From Nocardioides sp. Arc9.136 (GTDB lineage: Bacteria; Actinomycetota; Actinomycetes; Propionibacteriales; Nocardioidaceae): a stretch of 64,000 bases of DNA. The stretch is from positions 3,173,001 to 3,237,000 of the forward strand of contig NZ_CP113431.1 in the NCBI RefSeq assembly GCF_030506255.1. The letters run 5' to 3'. This document shows, in pieces, positions 62,601 to 64,000 of the stretch. A program made the translations under genes and the position numbers. A model generated the notes under the pieces. It did not search any database. It was given only the letters and a program-made list of their open reading frames with translations, and was not told the DNA's origin. Position 1 is the stretch's first letter; every line of letters begins with the position of its first letter.

Positions 62601-62896
62601 TTGTTGCGTAGCCGGATCTCGAACTCGGAGCCGTACAGGCTCGACTCCGTGCGCCCGGCAGCCGGGATGAAGAACTCGCGCCGCTCCTTGCGGAGCTTGT
62701 CGGTCACCCTCGTCGTCACGAAGGACGGGGCAGTGAACATGAACTCCAGCTCCCCGACCTGTTCCAACTCTTTGCGGAGGGCCTCGAACGCGAAGATCGA
62801 GAAGGTCGAGGCAGCGATGCGCACCTTCGCGCCCGGCGTGATTTCGCTCTTGAAGTCGTCGCCCAGCAGGTCGTTCACGTTGTCGATGATCCTCAA
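59630..62896 (-). CDS. SNF2-family helicase with N-terminal degenerate phospholipase-D-like domain
   Basis: 1088 aa. Residues 1-220 look like a PLD-type fold (KVRIAASTFSIFAFEALRKE, FAVVDDRAAYMPLQGFTTAD), but the HxK catalytic pair is not seen, so it may bind rather than cut. Then SNF2 helicase motifs: SVGLGKTFTALAVI near 270 (Walker A), VVIDESHNFRNA near 362, SATPVNNRFND, and C-terminal VLIGTDVISEGQNLQDG and IIQRFGRIDRIGS. Similar helicases occur in DISARM and other multi-gene defence systems. TTG 62896 is used because it overlaps the HTH-gene stop. Confidence 0.85.
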   Translation of the reverse strand: MRIIDNVNDLLGDDFKSEITPGAKVRIAASTFSIFAFEALRKELEQVGELEFMFTAPSFVTTRVTDKLRKERREFFIPAAGRTESSLYGSEFEIRLRNKLTQRAIARECADWVRRKVTFRSNATGNPMQQFAVVDDRAAYMPLQGFTTADLGYEPGNAVSNMVQKINAPMAAQFLSLFEQIWHNPDQLEDVTDAVHEHIASVYAENSPARIYFLILYNLFSEFLEDISEDVLPNDRTGYQDTKVWQSLYNFQRDAAVGIINKLETYSGCILADSVGLGKTFTALAVIKYYELRNKAVLVLAPKKLSENWTNYNANLTTNIFAGDRFNYDVLAHTDLSRTRGESMGLRLDRINWGNYDLVVIDESHNFRNADYAEEKESRYQRLMRQVIKEGVKTKVLMLSATPVNNRFNDLKNQLQLAYEGESENLSQHLSISTSVEKVFRDAQKVFNEWSKLDPEERTTDRILKMLDFDFFELLDSVTIARSRKHIQAFYDTSEIGAFPERLPPQSVRMPLSDLPNVPSSNEIFEQLQVLTLAVYTPLAYVFPSRREKYEDLYNVKGGTARDNLGQFGREQGLKKLMTVNLLKRLESSVEAFRITLDKIESAVNQTLTRLEKHSGAMSELDIDLDEIDFDVDDADDANVEALSIGTKIKVDLADVDIESWQRDLWNDRETLRELLDEMRKITPDRDLKLQELKRILLAKVAHPINPGNKKSLVFSAFADTANYLYRELAPAFEQHGLASAIVTGGSHAAMTTLGTGYDFQQVLTLFSPRSKQRHLTMPKETAELDVLIGTDVISEGQNLQDGDYLVNYDIHWNPVRIIQRFGRIDRIGSTNSQIQMVNFWPDISLDEYINLKERVENRMVIADLAGTADDNVLTLEGSEAAFRKEQLRKLQDEVIELEDVRTGVSITDLGLNDFRMDLLGYMKDNEAVATAPKGLHAVVPADPAKGLRPGVIFALHNINADEHINRGNRLHPHYLVYLDTDGNVIADHTEAKHLLDLLRAGCRPYDAPVSEVTRIFNDATSEGAEMGKYSELLTSAIRTMIDVTDERDIDSLFTSGPTTALTQSIAGIDDFELTAFIAVVDPAEDHA

Positions 62897-63096
62897 GAGC
62901 CGACCGCCCCCTCATCCTCTTCAGCGGCCTCGTCGTCGCCGCGGACCCAGGAGTCCACCTCGGTGACTTTGAACTTCCACAGGCGTCCAACGCGGTGGGC
63001 GGGCATGTCCCTTGTGGCGATCCACGTGTAGATGCTGTCCTTGGTGACGCCGAGGTGCTCGGCGATCACATCGGCAGACACCCACGGTTCGGTCAT
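62893..63096 (-). CDS. Small HTH (AlpA/excisionase-like) DNA-binding protein
   Basis: 67 aa. WVSADVIAEHLGVTKDSIYTWIA and HRVGRLWKFKVTEVDSWV form the HTH_17 (MerR-like) fold of excisionase/AlpA proteins; the rest is a short acidic tail. It is the first gene of the defence operon and its stop overlaps the helicase start. It may control the operon's transcription or island excision. Confidence 0.85.
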   Translation of the reverse strand: MTEPWVSADVIAEHLGVTKDSIYTWIATRDMPAHRVGRLWKFKVTEVDSWVRGDDEAAEEDEGAVGS

Positions 63097-63791
63097 GCCG
63101 GGAGGCTAGCCGAGGCGGTGCCGGTCTTTGCCGGTTTGAGCCGTTCTGACCGATCAAAGCGCAAAAGGAGTCAAAGCCCGAGGCGCCGAGCCATACCGAA
63201 GTTCACCAGTCAGGCAGCCGAGCGACTGTCCCGCGTCCACTCCACCGCCAGACCTACCCTCGCGTCGTTTCGCCGGCCTGGCAGGCGTGGCCGGTGGCCG
63301 CAAGGGATCTGTAACGACGCTCCAGCTTTCGCACAGGATTCGCACAACGGGCCGCCGATTCTCTGCCAAACGTGCGCCGATCACCGTCGCTGCTAAGTGA
63401 GAAACTGCAGGCCAGAGGCACTTTCGGTCTCCCGACGAGAGCGAGTTCAGGTGGTACTACGACACATGGCCGCGCCGACGCATCACTCTCGCGCTCGCCG
63501 TCAGTTGTGCCGGCTCCTGAGTGGCGCACAACTGGCACACAGGACACGTTCTCGTGTGCCAGTCAGCGCATCTTGCTCCTTCGACCGATCACTGTCGCAC
63601 TGCCGGCTTAGTGGTCCCGACATGAAGAAACCGCAGGTCAGAGCGCTTAGAGCTGACTCTGGACGCCCGCAAGGACCTGCCGTGCCAGCACGGTCCGCTG
63701 GGCCTGGTTGGTGCACTCGTAGATCTGGGTGATCTCGGCAGGGGCGGACATGTAAGGAGGGTCCGGGAGGTTGTTCGAGCACCGATTGAAC
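63097..63791. other. Gap upstream of defence operon
   Basis: About 695 bp holding the operon's promoter region. Close to the HTH gene there are short repeats of CCGGCAAAG/CCGGTTTG type and a TTTGA/TCAAA inverted pair spaced by 13 bp, possible regulator sites but weak. A 34-codon frame at 63647-63751 (minus) lacks a ribosome site. No RNA gene seen. Confidence 0.45.
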
Positions 63792-64000
63792 TCACGTCGC
63801 AGATGCGCTCAGCGCCACAACTAGCAGTTCCGGGTCCTCTGCCGCGAGGTAGCGAAGCAGGCTTGCGCACGTCACGTGTCGGCGGCGATTGAACTCGACG
63901 CGTTTGACCTTCCCCTCGTGAGCGAGTGCCGTGAGCCGCGCGTCGGACCAGCCGGTGAGCGCGAGCGCCTCTGGCCAGGAGTACAGGTCAGATCGCCGCA
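63792..64000 (-). CDS. Partial HTH (excisionase-like) protein, 5' end outside window
   Basis: The minus-strand frame is open from the right edge for 68 codons to TGA at 63792-63794. Visible: SDLYSWPEALALTGWSDARL, LTALAHEGKVKRVEFNRRRH and VTCASLLRYLAAEDPELL. This resembles a helix-turn-helix followed by a wing and the V-xx-SL segment of AlpA/excisionase-like proteins. It may control the island or an adjacent system. It has no start codon in the window. Confidence 0.55.
   Translation of the reverse strand, partial: RRSDLYSWPEALALTGWSDARLTALAHEGKVKRVEFNRRRHVTCASLLRYLAAEDPELLVVALSASAT

Noticed and set aside
51249..63096. Calling the operon a DISARM system
   Set aside because: The SNF2 helicase and a methyltransferase are present, but no drmA, drmB or drmC-like genes are seen and the methyltransferase/helicase pair is type III Mod/Res-like.
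63647..63751. 34-codon minus-strand frame starting MSAPAEITQIYECT
   Set aside because: Protein-like composition, but no ribosome site and no context to support it as a gene; may be a remnant.

Overview
This window is very GC-rich, with strong G/C bias at third codon positions. It uses many GTG starts and has tightly overlapping GTGA/ATGA gene junctions. The gene families (bifunctional rhamnulose-phosphate aldolase/dehydrogenase, lutABC, FUSC proteins, SRPBCC-thiolase proteins, MbcA-type proteins) point to a high-GC actinobacterium, most like the Nocardioides/Propionibacteriales group. That assignment is inference; there is no rRNA marker.

Positions 1-12,900 are mixed chromosomal genes: a PaaI-type thioesterase, an alpha/beta hydrolase, a very large hybrid sensor kinase/PP2C phosphatase, a SIR2-domain protein preceded by a small protein resembling MbcA/ParS toxin-binding antitoxins, a FUSC-type membrane protein, and a rare SRPBCC-thiolase-crotonase triple fusion with a perfect operator-like palindrome at its start. 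Positions 12,960-30,260 hold a nearly complete L-rhamnose locus: a secreted GH106-type rhamnosidase, an ABC importer (rhaTPQS), mutarotase, isomerase, kinase, bifunctional aldolase/dehydrogenase, lactate-oxidising lutABC, and a divergent LacI regulator with matching TGAAA(C/G)GTTTCA operators. Together these can take rhamnosides to DHAP and pyruvate. Positions 30,280-38,070 hold small membrane proteins, a two-component system with a PepSY protein and a PhoU-like protein linked by 10-11-bp-phased direct repeats, and a zinc-ribbon/SPFH pair.

At 38,262-38,352 a strong hairpin is followed by only the 3' part of a tRNA gene (T-arm and acceptor strand resembling initiator tRNA-Met) on the minus strand. 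From here to the right edge the gene content and base composition change. I read this as one end of a genomic island integrated at a tRNA. Its cargo is defence-like: a GmrSD-type DUF262/DUF1524 protein, a PD-(D/E)XK-like protein, a coiled-coil protein with a nuclease-like motif, a frameshifted MbcA-like antitoxin remnant, a frameshifted recombinase-like gene, and a six-gene minus-strand operon. That operon runs: small HTH protein, SNF2 helicase, DUF4391 protein, type III-like methyltransferase (Mod), type III-like restriction/helicase subunit (Res), and a zinc-hook ABC ATPase. A second, partial HTH protein runs off the right edge.

Two copies of a 74-bp near-perfect palindromic element lie at 9,449 and 31,135. 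The most interesting candidates for new biology are the macro-like/SIR2 protein with its MbcA-like partner, the extended type III restriction operon, the 74-bp element, and the phased-repeat regulon.
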